This document shows positions 35,160 to 47,705 of a stretch of 64,000 nt of DNA, piece after piece. A program made the position numbers and the translations under genes. Source of the stretch: Hedera helix (taxonomy: Eukaryota; Streptophyta; Magnoliopsida; Apiales; Araliaceae); contig OX359270.1 of NCBI GenBank assembly GCA_947179155.2, positions 22,953,056 to 23,017,055 of the forward strand, given 5' to 3'. Position 1 is the first letter of the stretch, and each line of letters opens with the position of its first letter. The notes beneath the pieces are model-generated. The model was not told where the DNA came from and did not search any database. It worked only from the letters and a program-made list of their open reading frames with translations.

Positions 35160-38100
35160 TTACTCAAATAAAAACGGGTAATTCGTTCTCATTTCTTCCT
35201 CTAGTTCCCACGTAACTTCTTCAACTGCATGATTTCTCCAAAGTACTTTGACAGAATGAATTATCTTATTCCTCAGTTTCTGTTCCTTCCTATCGAATAT
35301 CTGAACAGGAACTTCTTCATATGATAAGTCATTCTCGACTTGAATTGGTTCATAGGAGATAACGTGCTTGTAGTCCGGTTTATACGGCTGTAACACTGAC
35401 ACATGAAACACGTTGTGAATGTGCTCCAGTTTAGGAGGTAATGCTATCTCGTACGCCACTTCACCGACTCGCCTCAAGATTTTAAACGGTCCTATAAACC
35501 TAGGGCTCAGCTTGCCCTTCTTACCGAAACGGATCTTCCCCTTCCAGGGAGATACCTTCAGAAATACGAAACTGCCCACGTCGAAGTCCCGCTTTTTGCG
35601 TTGCAAATCCGCGTACTTCTTTTGACGATCTTGAGCTGCTATCAGTCGATTCCTGATAAGTTGTACTGTGTCTGTAGTCTGCTGTACCATTTCAGGTCCA
35701 AGCAGTCTTCGTTCACCGACCTCGTCCCAACACAACGGTGTTCGACATTTTCTTCCATAAAGCGCTTCGTATGGTGGCATACCAATACTAGCGTGGTAGC
35801 TGTTGTTGTAAGCGAACTCCACCAGTGGCAAATGGTCATCCCAACTGCCCTTTAGGTCCATCACGACCGCTCGGAGAATATCCTTCAAGGTTTTGAATCG
35901 TTCGCTCGCTCTGGCCGTCAGTTTGAGGATGGTACGTTGTGCTTAACCTCAACTATGTACCCATCCTTGCTTGCAGACTTTTCCAAAAATTTGACGTGAA
36001 GCGCGGATCTCTGTCGGACACAATCGATACCGGCACTCCATGTCGTGACACTATCTCCTTCACATAGAGCTTCGCTAACTGCTCCAGATTGTACCGTATT
36101 CTGATAGGTAGAAAATAAGCTGACTTGGTCAGACGATCCACTATTACCCAGATGACGTCCAAACCTTTATGTGTCGGTGGCAAACCCACCACAAAATCCA
36201 TTGTGATGTGCTCCCACTTCCACTCCGGAATCTCTAGTGGTTGAAGCAGTCCACTCGGCCGTTGATGCTCTGCTTTAACCCCCTGGCATGTCAGACATCG
36301 GCTGACACATTTTGCCACTTCCCTCTTCATATTCAGCCACCAAAAGTATTGCCTTAAATCCTGATACATCTTCGTACTTCCGGGATGTACTGAGTACCTC
36401 GTACTGTGAGCTTCCTGAAGAATCTCTTCCCGAAGCTCCGGATCTAACGGTACCCAGACTCTCCCTTCGAACCTTAGCAACCCTGTGCTATCAATCTTGT
36501 ACTTAAGCTCTTCGCCTTCAGCAAGTCGCTTCTTAATACTATCACAATCTTCATCCTTTTCCTGAGCCTCTTTGATCTTGTCTAATAAGGTCGGGCTTGC
36601 TGTTACTGTAAATAACTTATCGTCTGCCTCCATCGGATATTTGATCTCCAACTCCAAACGTTCGAAATCTCTCACCAACTTTTTCTTATTTGTTAGCATC
36701 AGCAACTTCTCCCTGCCTTTTCTGCTCAAGGCATCTGCTACTACATTGGCCTTGCCCGGATGGTACAGAATCTCACAGTCGTAATCTTTGATCAATTCTA
36801 ACCATCGGTGCTGCCTCATATTCAACTCCTTCTGAGTGAAGATATATTTCAGACTTTTGTGGTCTGTATATATCTCACACTTCTCGCTATACAGGTAGTG
36901 CCTCCAAATCTTTAAGGCGAAAACTACCGCTGCTAATTCCAGGTCATGAGTTGGGTAACCCTTTTCATAATCCTTTAACTGCCGTGACGCATACGCAATG
37001 ACCTTGCCGTGTTGCATTAGCACACAACCAAGGCCCTTGTGTGACGCATCACTGTACATTACGAACCCTCCCGTGTCATCCGGTAAAGCCAACACTGGTG
37101 CCTGACTCAACCTCTTCTTCAGTTCCATAAAACTTTCCTCGCACTTTTCCGACCAAACAAACTTCAGTCTTTCGGGTAAGATTGGTCAATGGTGATGCTA
37201 TCTTTGAAAAATCCTGAATGAATCTCCGATAATACCCCGCTAACCCTAAGAAACTCCTGATCTCAGTCGGCGTCTTCGGCTGTTCCCAATTGATAACTGC
37301 CTCCACCTTCGTTGGATCCACCAAAACACCATCTTTGTCGATAACATGACCTAGAAACTGCACCCTCTGCAACCAAAATTCACACTTCGAAAACTTGGCG
37401 TACAACTTCTCCCTTCTCAAAGCCTCCAATGCGATACGTAAGTGTTCTGCATGTTCTTCCTCCATCTTCGAATACACCAATATGTCATCAATGAATACGA
37501 CCACGAACTTGTCCAAGTACTGCTTGAACACTCTGTTCATCATATCCATAAATGCCGCTGGTGCATTCGTCAGTCCAAATGACATCACTAGAAACTCGAA
37601 ATGACCATAACGAGTTCTGAATGCCGTTTTCGGGATATCCTCCTCCCTCACCTTCAGTTGATGATAACCCGTCCTCAAATCTATCTTCGAAAAGTATTTT
37701 GCTCCCTTAAGTTGATCAAACAGATCATCAATTATGGGCAGCGGATATCTGTTCTTAATGGTGACCTTATTCAACTCCCGATAATCAATACAAAGCCTCA
37801 TCGAACCATCCTTCTTCTTTACAAACAGAACCGGTGCTCCCCATGGTGACACGCTTGGTCTGATGTAACCTTTATCTAACAGTTCCTGCAACAGAACCAT
37901 CAATTCTTTCATTTCTACTGGTGCCATACGATACAGCGCCTTCGATATCGATGCGGTCCCCGGTACCAAATCAATAACAAACTCCACTTCTCTGTCCGGC
38001 GGTAACCCTGGAATCTCATCTGGAAAAACATCAGCGAATTCCCGTACAACCGGTATCTGACTCAGTTCGCCCTCGACACGTCGAGTATCGACTACATGAG

Positions 38101-38639
38101 CGAAATAACCTATGCACCCTTTCCTGAGCAACTTTCGTGCTTGCATCATCGTCAGACAACTTGATTGTCTCGGCGATTTACTACCGTAAAATATAACTTT
38201 GGACTTATTCGGAGTCTTTAAGTGCACACACTTCTTCTTACAGTCAATAACCGCCCCGTGACTCGATAACCAATCCATCCCTAGGATTATATCAAACTCC
38301 CCAGATGAATCGGTATCAAATCTACGTTAAGTCTAAACCCTTGTAATTCAGCACAACAGTTCCTATGAAGGTAGTCTACAAGAATGATTTCTTTGTTTGC
38401 TACTTCTACGTTCATAGGGTGTTCTAGCTTTTCTTGAGGTAAATCTAATCTCTTAGCAAAATCTTCAGAAACAAATGAGCAGGTAGCACCCGAATCAAAC
38501 AATACATATGCATTAATATCATTGATTGGGATGATACCTGACACCACGTCCTTGGAGTCAACTGCATCCTGCATAGTCATGTTGAAGGTGCGCGCTGTGG
38601 GACGGTTGGCCTGGCTGGCTGGCCCTCCAATGCTCAGCC

Positions 38640-38670
<31 letters not shown>

Positions 38671-38823
38671 ATTGTTGCCTCTGTTGCCACTCCCAGCATC
38701 TCCCTTCCTCTTTGGGCAGTCCTTGGCATGATGATCGGTTGCTCCACAGGAAAAACATACTCCCTTCATCTTTTTCGGGCATTGTGGAGCCATGTGCCGG
38801 CTGTCCGCAGCTATAGCAAACAC
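35160..38823 (-). pseudogene. Broken pol of unit B
   Basis: Same pol as unit A but with its C-terminus preserved: integrase GPF (RFIGPF) and a chromodomain-like block (YEEVPVQIFD...VKVLWRN...WE) ending at 35160. Blocks: knuckles, Asn run and protease DSG (38287-38823), RT with FIDD (37076-38278), RNase H and integrase (35953-37128), integrase end (35160-35888). Lesions shared with A are a TAG stop near 35953 and the one-base frameshift near 35890. Lesions private to B are one C lost in a C run near 38300, after the protease, and two bases (CA) lost near 37165, between RT and RNase H. The element is not autonomous. Confidence 0.92.
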
Positions 38824-39703
38824 TCTTCCCTTTCAAGAATTCGCCCGTGTGGTTCTTACCACAATTGTTGCATTTGCCCACTTTCTTAGCCTCTCCTCCG
38901 GATTTGTTACCTTCGGACGATTGACTCTCATTCCACTTTCGTTTATTGGGGTTGCTGCCTCCATTGCTCCCCGTCTTCTGCCCGTCATGACCCTTCTTTC
39001 TCTCCTGGTTGAATTTAGTCAGGGCCTTACTGCCACCCTCTGCAATGATTGCCCTTTCCAATAGCTCTGCAAAGCTTTTGATTTTTAATACCGCTACAGA
39101 ACGGTACACCCACGGCTTCAGTCCCAGCTCAAACCTCCGAGCCTTCCTAGCCTCCGTATCCACTTGATGAGTTGCAAACCTTGCCAACTCATTAAACTTG
39201 GCCGCATACTCGGCCACAGACATACTCCCCTGTTTTAGCTCGAGGAATTTCACCTCCATTTCTTGCTGCATGTTTTCTGAAAAGTAGTTTTCCAGAAACA
39301 TTTCCTTAAAGCATTCCCAGGTGATGACGCCTTCTCCCGCACGACCCTTGTTGGCCTTCCACCAGTAGTTCGCCTCCCCTTTCATCATGAAGGTAGTGAA
39401 ACTAGTCTTCTGTGCTTCGGCCACCCTAGCGACCTCGAACACCTTCTCCATTTCCTCAATCCAAGTCTGTGCTTCAATCGAGTTTAGAGTTCCCTGAAAC
39501 TCCGGTGGTCCAACCAGTTTGAAGTCCTTAAAGTTTGCCAAGTGCGGCGTTGGCTGCGGTGCTGGTTGTACTACCACTGGTGGGGGTCTAGTTTGCATGG
39601 CTTCCGCCAGCATTTCTGCAAACATCCTCATAGGATTGGGTTGATCCCCAACCTCACTCTCTGACTCTGGGATACGTTGATTGCGTGGTCTACCTCTCGG
39701 CAT
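38800..39703 (-). pseudogene. Gag of unit B, frame-shifted in the zinc-knuckle region
   Basis: MPRGRPRNQR start at 39703. The gag core is open and keeps the Trp codon that is a stop in unit A. The first knuckle has lost its last Cys (GEF where unit A has GEC). The second knuckle begins CYSCGQP and then leaves the frame used by pol; the same break is in unit A. Downstream of it the gag frame runs on without sense to 38669. A frameshift here would cut the normal single gag-pol frame, so I read it as damage, though a recoding site is not excluded. Confidence 0.85.
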
Positions 39704-40107
39704 GATCTGCTAAAGAGCAAATCTTAGACTTATGCTTATAGTACTACATATTATGTTAGCCAAATTAACATTTAAATTTAAAACTATATATCAAACATAT
39801 TTGATTTAAACAAGAAAATAACTGCATTTATATTCATATACCAATGTTTTAGTACAGACTCAACAAGTGGCATACTTCTATAAAACCTCAAGGCACAAGT
39901 TGCCTAATAACGACTATCCTCTGACGAACAAAAGTGAGGATTCACTACCATCAACCCCTCTAACAGAATAAAAGTTGGGGTCTAACTGACATACTATGCC
40001 TACATCAAAACATAAAGACTTACAACAGCTGAAACGTCCCTAATAGAAACAAAAGGTGGGACTCACTACTACCTATCAATACAACTAAAGATACTAACTG
40101 ACAACGA

Positions 40108-40968
40108 TCAACGCCTGCTGCGACGAACTGCCCGACGGTAAGCCTGTCGAACCAACTCATCAACTACACGACGTCTGATCACGCGACGACTACTGCCCGT
40201 CTCCCGAGGATACCTCATAACCCGGTCCCTCAAACGATCAAAGGAAACGTCCAAAGCATACTCCAGAGTGTCAATCCTGGTGGATCTAACTCGAGTCTCT
40301 CTCTCCAAGTTGCCTACCCTCATGGTAGCCCTGCGCCAAGCCTCATGAATCTGAATCCGATCTATTCGCTCCCGGTCGAGCTCAGCTCTGGTGGCATAAA
40401 GAACTGTCTGACTATGCATTTCTCTGGCGTTTAGCTGATCTACAGTCTGCCTAAGTTGCTGGTTTTGCAATGCTAGCTGTTGTACCGTTGGACTCGGCTG
40501 AGATGCAGCCTGCTCCAACTGCTGTATTTTGGCCTGCAATTCAGTCATCTTCTCCTTTAGCTCCACATTCTCACCAGAGAACATGTAAGCTGCGTCCCTA
40601 TACTGCTCCTCAGTCTGCTGGTGTATCTGGTTCTGCGCCTCTAGGTGTTGAACCCTCTCCTCTAGCTCATCATTAGCCGTAGTCAGAGTATCAATGATGT
40701 CACTGGCGGTAGTGCCCATACCATCAACATACTCAGCTGGTTCTTTATCCTCCTCATCCTCAGTATCGGCCTCCTCCTCGCTGTACGGTCGCATTACTCC
40801 GCCCCAGACAGCGTCCTCTCGATCTCCCTCCTCGGGATCTGACTTTGGCTCCTCAGCCGGGGATACAGGTGCAACGGGTGCATAGCCTACATCCTGCTGC
40901 GTATCCATATGGATATCAGTATAAATCACCTCATCCACTGCAGTACTCGACTGTCCTATCTCTGCCAT
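40108..40968 (-). CDS. Extra ORF upstream of gag, unit B: coiled-coil protein of unknown function
   Basis: 286 residues, same layout as the unit A copy: acidic N-terminal third, Gln/Leu/Glu-rich coiled-coil-like middle, Arg-rich end. Two noticed replacements relative to A: Asn/Asp near the start (STAVNE against STAVDE) and Ser/Arg near the end (AYSRAV against AYRRAV). It lies 404 bases upstream of gag and about 240 bases after the LTR. The long open frame in both copies, beside broken gag and pol, could mean recent selection or simply a recent duplication. Confidence 0.75.
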   Translation of the reverse strand: MAEIGQSSTAVDEVIYTDIHMDTQQDVGYAPVAPVSPAEEPKSDPEEGDREDAVWGGVMRPYSEEEADTEDEEDKEPAEYVDGMGTTASDIIDTLTTANDELEERVQHLEAQNQIHQQTEEQYRDAAYMFSGENVELKEKMTELQAKIQQLEQAASQPSPTVQQLALQNQQLRQTVDQLNAREMHSQTVLYATRAELDRERIDRIQIHEAWRRATMRVGNLERETRVRSTRIDTLEYALDVSFDRLRDRVMRYPRETGSSRRVIRRRVVDELVRQAYRRAVRRSRR

Positions 40969-41189
40969 CCTACAATCACACAAATAACACATGTTAGTAC
41001 CGCAATAAAATATATTCATTGATGAAATGAAATGATATTTTATCATGTACATCTCGGCTCGATGGATTTTCTCAATCCATCTCCAAAAATACATAACATG
41101 ATGAATCTCCCCGATTCATCTCCTAACGCACTCGATAAGAGTTTAGTACTAAGGTTATAACCTAGGTTTCGCAATCCTAACGTTTCTAA

Positions 41190-41210
41190 CCTACAGCTCT
41201 GATACCAACC
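41190..41210 (-). other. Primer-binding site of unit B
   Basis: Same site as unit A (TGGTATCAGAGC after GTCACAGGT on the minus strand), adjoining the right LTR. Confidence 0.88.
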
Positions 41211-44200
41211 TGTGACGCCCCCAAATTCGGGTTCCAAATATCCGGATCCGGTCATCACGATCCAATACAAATATTCACCTCTAAACATCATACAATAACT
41301 AAATGCGGAATAATAAACATATGTTGTTCATTCAAAAGGTGTTACTAGTCCCAAGATACGATAACCTTACACAAAAGTACACAAACACCCTTAATAAAGT
41401 ACTTAGGGTTTATATTACATAACAGTTAATTTAATTAACTACAGGGCTGCATCTCGAAGTCTATCACTTCATCTTTCCTTTACCCTTGTTCTTTCCCGAA
41501 GTCTCGGGTTGCACTGCACTAAGGTTTCATGATATAGCAAGAGTGAGCAACTAGTTTGTTCAACAAGTTTAAATAACAACAAGGAACAATATATCATGAA
41601 TGAAAGGGAATGGCTGAACAATTCAATAATGTGAATAACATAAGCAGGAATAATAATTTGCTTTTAAAATTAGGATAGTCAAATAGACTATGAACTATAA
41701 ATATCCACTGGAGTCAATAGCAGGTTGACCCAATGGTTACTACCAGAAATATGTACCCGAGGGGATCAGCCTCAGTACAATATGTGTATGCATAACATTT
41801 AATTTCCGTATTTTTGTACCTGATATTAGATACAGGGTACTCCCCTATAATAAATGAGTGTTCATAATAGTCTAAGAATCCGCATCTTCAATGATTTGGA
41901 TAGCTTTTAAAATCTTTAACATAAATGTCTAGCCGAACAATGACTTAGACCTACTTTGAACAGTTCTTTAAACAGTAGAACAGTAATTAAGTACAAGTCA
42001 ATGACTGTACAATCTCAAGTGCAACAAGTGCGAATAACAATAATATCGATGTGGAATAATTGTAAAGTAATTAAACCACTCAAAGCATGCTTGAAAATAA
42101 CAGTTCAAGCTTAAATAAATAATTTGCTCAGTGAAATGAGTTTAGAGATAAGGAACTTGTCTGTCTGCTCAGCTACAATAAATGTCTAGCTTTAACTAAC
42201 TGGCTTTGAAAGACCTAACATTAATAAAGTTGGTCTAATAATTAGTACGGCGTATTTGCACAACTATACGCTTATTAAGGTACTTATTTATCATATAAGT
42301 ACTAACACATAATTTACATTAGTCGAAATAATATTATTAACCTTATAGACCCTCAATCAAATTAGGTTAATAATTTAAAAAGTTAGAAAATATTTTTCTT
42401 AAGCGTTGGACACTTATTAAACCCTTAAACAACTTATTACAATTGTTTAATTAAATCATAATTAATTTTAATTTATTTTATTAACTCGATCTCTATTTAA
42501 TTACAATTTAATCATGGTTAAATAGAAATTAATTAATTAACTCTAGTTATTATTTAAAATAAATAATAACTAATTGTACTTACTTATTATTTAATAATAA
42601 TTAAATAATAAATAATTATTGATTTAATTTTAACCTTCTTTAATTTAATATTAATCAACTAATAGTTAACTAAGTAATTAACCTTACTTATTATTTAATT
42701 TAAGGAAATTAAATAATAGTTTACTCATTTTAATCCTCTTTAATTATTATTTAATGCCAATTAAATAATAATTAATTATTTAATTATTTTTAATTATTAT
42801 TTAAGGTTAAATAAAATTTAATTTATTTATCCTTATTTATTATTTAAACTAAATAACTTAATTTCCTTTAATCATTATTTAATGCTAATTAAATAATAAT
42901 TAATTACTTAATTATCCTTATTTATTATTTAATAATATTTAAATAATAAATAGTTAATTTATAAATTTTTATCTCTCTTTAATTATTATTTAATAGGAAT
43001 TAAATAATAATTGCTAATTTATCCCCTTTATTTATTATTAACATTTTAAATAATAAATAAATAATAAATTTATTTAACTTAACCATGATTTAGCTAACTA
43101 GATTAATATTTAAAATATTTAAATATTAAACTTAATGAAAAATATTATCCCCAATATCATTTTTGTATTATTATTATTTTTGTTATAATTTTAAATTAGT
43201 TTTTAAATATTTAAATTAATTAAATTTAACCCGGAAGGCATTTCTGTAAATAAGTTGAAAAATCCGCCAAAAAAAAACACGGAGGGGCAGAATTGTAATT
43301 TCCGCCAAAATCCTTTGCCGCGCATTGCGCGTGCATCACTGATACGGCTCAAAACGGTGTCGTTTTGAGAAGTCGAAAACGGCTTCCGCGCGTACGCGCG
43401 AAGTAACTTTTTGCAGACGTCAAACGACGTCGTTTGACTCTGTGTTTTTTCTGCCAAAAGCCTTGCGCGCATTGCGCAGAATTTTCCCTTTTTTTTTCTT
43501 CCGACAGAATGTGAACAGTACCCATTTTAATTAAAATTATACTTTCATGTAATATTTAACTCCTCAATAAAAATCCAAAAAAATTACCAAACACCTAATA
43601 TCAATTTATAACATGAAAATTAAATTTTTCATGATTTAATATCATTCTTTTTTTTTAAAAAATTTTACATCACATAAACTACCACAAATCATAACTTTTT
43701 GTATATAACTCCATTTTGAGTAATTCAAACTTTGTTTTTCTCATGATTTAATGTTCTATAATATTAGAACATCAAACCTAAGTTTTATAAAAATATTTTT
43801 GGTCATAAATTTCAAGACTTGATTATACACTACTAAACACATATTTTAGCATACAAAATATACCAAAATACAAACCAAGCATATTAAACTCAAGCATGAC
43901 ATAAATATTACCACTACACATTATTAACTATATTAACATATTTGTACTAACATGATAATTTATTTAATTTAAAAACAAAGATTAGATTTAGAATAACCAT
44001 TACCTTGATTTAATGGTTATTCTCCTTTTTCTTCCAAAATAGGTGGTGAATCTTGAAGACATAAACCAAGAACTCATTCTCCTCTCTTAGTATTTTGCTC
44101 TCAATATTTTCTCACACTCTCAAATGCTCTCTAACTCTCTCTTTTGGACTTGGAGAAAATAATGAAATAAAATCTACCAATTTCAAGAATACTTGTAAAA

Positions 44201-45063
44201 TTATTAGATACACATAATATATCTAATAATTTAGACCATGCCCCTAGATGACAACTTACACAAGGAATGGGTTAAATGACACATTAGGTGAAAAGAGGAA
44301 TGGTCCATGTACTTGAAAAATCAAACAAGCAATCCATTAATTAAATAAATGAAAAATAAACTAAAATAAAAACAAAATGTTAATTTTCTCTCTCCACCAC
44401 CCACATGGTCGGCTGATAGCCTTTTTCTTGTCCCAAAATTATTGTCATATTCATTTTACTTTAATAATTATTAGTTAATTTAAGTATTTTCCAAGTGGAC
44501 CAATTATTGGGCTTTATTTAAAATACCAATTGGGCTTCTATTAAATTGTTTGGGCTACTAATTTGTCAAATTTTATTATTCTCCACTTGTGCTACTAATT
44601 GACTCATGTTGGGCTAATTTAATAATTTACACATTAATTATTCAATCCATGATTAAATAAATAATTAGATTGAATAAATAATTAAATATTCTAACCCATA
44701 AGTATTAAATTACTAAATGGACTAATAAATATTATTATTATTATTTCACATTAGTTACATTAATTAATAATCATATTAATTAATTTATTATATTTAATTC
44801 ACTCATTATATTCAATTTAATTGAATATTTAATTAATAGGAAACTTATCAATTATTTTGATATTAAAACTTTAGGGTTTGTTTACTAATTTAATAACATA
44901 TTAGTAACCCCCTTTAATTAATTCTAGTAATTAATTACATAATCATTTAATTACGTAATTAATTAATCACATAAAAAGATTTAAATAATCTCGTAAAACT
45001 ATCTCGTTAGAAATTAAATTAATAATTTAATTAATAATGACGTGGAAATTCTAGGACATTACA
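41211..45063 (-). repeat. Right (5') LTR of tandem A/B, intact, 3,853 bp
   Basis: TGTGACGCCC ... GGACATTACA, flanked on its outer side by GTGGG. It carries the uninterrupted target site that element C used in the central LTR (TTAGTATTTTGCTC near 44087-44100). Its hairpin array is at about 42465-43070. Confidence 0.94.
42465..43070. repeat. AT-rich hairpin array in the right LTR
   Basis: Third copy of the array of TTATTATTTAAT/ATTAAATAATAA inverted repeats, nearly identical to the central copy. Confidence 0.85.
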
Positions 45064-45143
45064 GTGGGTGATCCACCCAAGATCTTGTTGAATCTAAATT
45101 ACTTCTTCAATTCATATTACTATCGGTGGATCACCATTAGAGG

Positions 45144-47520
45144 TGTGAGGATTCGAATTTTCAGAATTTTCTTTAATAAAATTAAATGAGAATTTAATTG
45201 ATAAAATTATCAAAGTTGTTTAAATTAGTTATGTTGCAGGTGATTTAAAGTGTGTGAAAGAATTTAATTTGTAAATTAAATATGTATCAAGATGGTGATG
45301 AATTGGGTTGATTTAAAATAATTAAAAAAGTAAATAAATTGTTTAAAAATAATTTATGAGGAATAAAAGAAATTCCATGTAATGGTACAATAAATTGTAC
45401 AATAAAATTATTGTGAAGGTGCAGGAATTATTATTTAAATAATATTATTAGATATGAAATGAATATATATACATTTGTATATATATGTGTATGTGCATGT
45501 TTAATTGTGATAATTATAATTTTCATTAATTATGAGAATTAAGGGATTAATAATTAAATTAGTCCAAAGTTAAATAAAGGTTAATAAGAAAGTTAAGTAA
45601 AATTGAAATTATTGAATTTTGATTTAATTAGGAATTTTGGAGGAAGTTAGAAATTAATTAAGAAGAAATGTAATTATATAAATTATATAATAAGAAATTA
45701 TATAATTTATATAAAGAAATTAAAGTGATGTATGAAGGAAATTATAATTATATAAGTTATAGAAGAATAATTATATAATTTATATAAGAGGATTAAATTA
45801 ATAAATGTATAATAAATATTGATTAATTGATAATTATGGAGGAATTTAAGAAATTATTTAAGAAAGGAGAATGTAAATATATATATTATATAATATTAAA
45901 TTATATAATTTATATATAAAGAAATTATTGTAAATATTAAAGAAATTGAATAATAAATAAGAAAAATGAATGTTTTAAATTATTAAAAATTATATTTATC
46001 TATAATGGAATTATTATGACTTTTATGAAAAATAATATTTCAGAAATGTGAACATGTTAATGTAACATGTTATCCGAGTAATGAAGTAAAAAATTATGAA
46101 AAATAATTTTTTTATGTTATATGAATTATTTTATGATTTTTGGAGGTATAAATTATCTCATATAATTACACGCATGGCGTTATGCGTGTACAAAAATTGT
46201 CAAGTAAAATATTTAAAAGATGTATTAAAATTTCTTATAAATCATGTTATGATTTTTGGTGAGTTAAAATAAATATTTTATATACATTATATAAAATATT
46301 TATTATACGAAATAATTATGTAATGTATAAAATAAAAAAATTATGTTGCACGCTACTTTTTGAAACACTCCGGAAATGAAAGGCAAGTCGGTGGAATGCA
46401 ATTAAGTTTCCAAATTAGTTAAGAGTAATGTTTATAAAAAGGAAAAAGAAGCAAAGAAAAAGAAAAGAAAAAGAAAAACAAAAACAAAAACACTTCTCTC
46501 CATATTTTTTGCTCCTTTCTCTAACCGGACACCACCATGCCGCCACCAAGCTCCACCACCACCAAGAGAAGAAAAATGTTTAATGTTAACATGTATATAG
46601 CAAGCTTCAATGAAGGAAATTCAAGTTTTAAGAAGGTTGATCGAGTTAAGGTTTTGAGCTATTAATTGGACGCCAGACAAGTTCTTCAGTCCTTAAATGT
46701 TAAATGTTGACTGTTATGATATGATAATATTTATTAAATGCATATAAATTATGTGTTATGTGATCTGTGAATAATATGACGACTATGTTGGTGCAATGAT
46801 ATGAGATATATTGTTATAGTAGAGGCACAACACGTAATGCATGACACACACCAAGCATGATAAGGTATGTGCTACGTGAAGCATAAACTGTTGAACTTGC
46901 TGAGCCTTTGTGCTCATTACTTGCTAAATAAATATTTTTGCAGGAAAGAAATAACTTTCAAGAATATCATATACGATAGAGATGAATTACCTAGAAGGTT
47001 GGAAAACGTAATTGCTATATTTTCAACATTATGATTCAATGTGAGAAATTGTAAATTTTACTGTGATGAGCTGTATGTATATATATAAGTTAAATACAAA
47101 TATGATAAAAGTTCAATTTTGAACCGTGATTGTTCAAGATATTTGTTACGATAGAAATTATTATATTTTCGATTACGAATGTTACAACAAGGAATATTTG
47201 TATGAAAATAAATAACATTAGATTTTAAATGTTAGCATTATGACGCTCGTAATAGAAAGTAAAAGTAAAGGTTGTGATCCAGGGACTAGAATCCAGATGT
47301 AAGGATTTTAAATATCCAAATATTTTAATATAATGATTTAATTGAGAAAAAAAAAATTTATACCGAAAATTTGGTAACTGATGATTTTAAAATCAAATAA
47401 TGGATCAATTTAGGTAATGAAAGATTTATTAACGGACCAAAATTTGGACGTAAAGAAAATAATGTTTAATAAACACGAGAATTAAGACAGTGAAGTGGGT
47501 CAAATTTCGGGGTCGTTACA
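45144..47520 (+). mobile_element. Solo LTR of another gypsy element, 2,377 bp
   Basis: Begins TGTGAGGATTCGAA and ends TTTCGGGGTCGTTACA, flanked by AGAGG on both sides (45139-45143 and 47521-47525). No internal region is present. Near its right end it has GAGCCTTTGTGCTCATTAC then TTTGCAGGA. This resembles the GGGCTATTTGAGCTCACCC ... ACAGGAG arrangement near the 3' end of the C LTR, which suggests plus orientation. TTTATAAAAAGG at 46431 could be its TATA box, followed by a purine-rich then pyrimidine-rich leader. Confidence 0.85.
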
Positions 47521-47523
47521 AGA

Positions 47524-47705
47524 GGCTACACACTTGGATAACTAACGTTGATCTAGAGATTTTAATCGGTGAAATTGAAAAGGAACGCGAAGAAATTGGA
47601 GCTGAACTCATATATGTTGAAGAATGGTATCTACAAAAGTATAACCCTTTTATCATTCCTCAATTAATAGTATCGCATAAGAAAGATCCTGATTTTGGTT
47701 TGTAA
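47524..47705 (+). other. Coding-like fragment, unrecognised
   Basis: From just after the solo LTR an open frame reads RLHTWITNVDLEILIGEIEK... through about 60 residues to ...KDPDFGL and TAA, with non-repetitive, protein-like composition rich in Glu, Ile and Lys. The first residues of the longer frame (from 47490) belong to the LTR. Before the LTR inserted, the sequence read ATCACCATTAG|AGGCTACAC: an in-frame TAG, or a possible 3' splice site. It may be the last exon of a host gene or a scrap of another element. I know no matching family. Confidence 0.35.

Larger units (their letters stand above)
12946..45063 (-). mobile_element. Tandem chromovirus A/B: LTR-internal-LTR-internal-LTR sharing a central LTR
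   Basis: Left LTR 12946-15113 (truncated), internal A 15119-20677, central LTR 20678-23563 plus 34146-35112 (split by element C), internal B 35113-41210, right LTR 41211-45063. Elements read on the minus strand, so B is the 5' unit. The central LTR sits after B's purine tract and before A's primer-binding site, so it serves both units. The only duplication is GTGGG at the outer ends (12941-12945 and 45064-45068). Intact LTRs are 3,853 bp each, counting the split one without the insert. Internal regions are nearly identical. Pol ends in a chromodomain-like block, which together with long LTRs places it in the Tekay/Del group. Confidence 0.93.

Noticed and set aside
38750..38830. Programmed frameshift in the zinc-knuckle region of gag in A and B
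   Set aside because: No slippery heptamer seen, and relatives such as C have a single gag-pol frame. Damage is the simpler reading, although both units share it.
45064..45135. Inverted pair GGTGATCCACC (45067) and GGTGGATCACC (45125) as ends of a transposon
   Set aside because: Only 70 bp apart with no flanking duplication; it probably predates the insertions and has no element structure.
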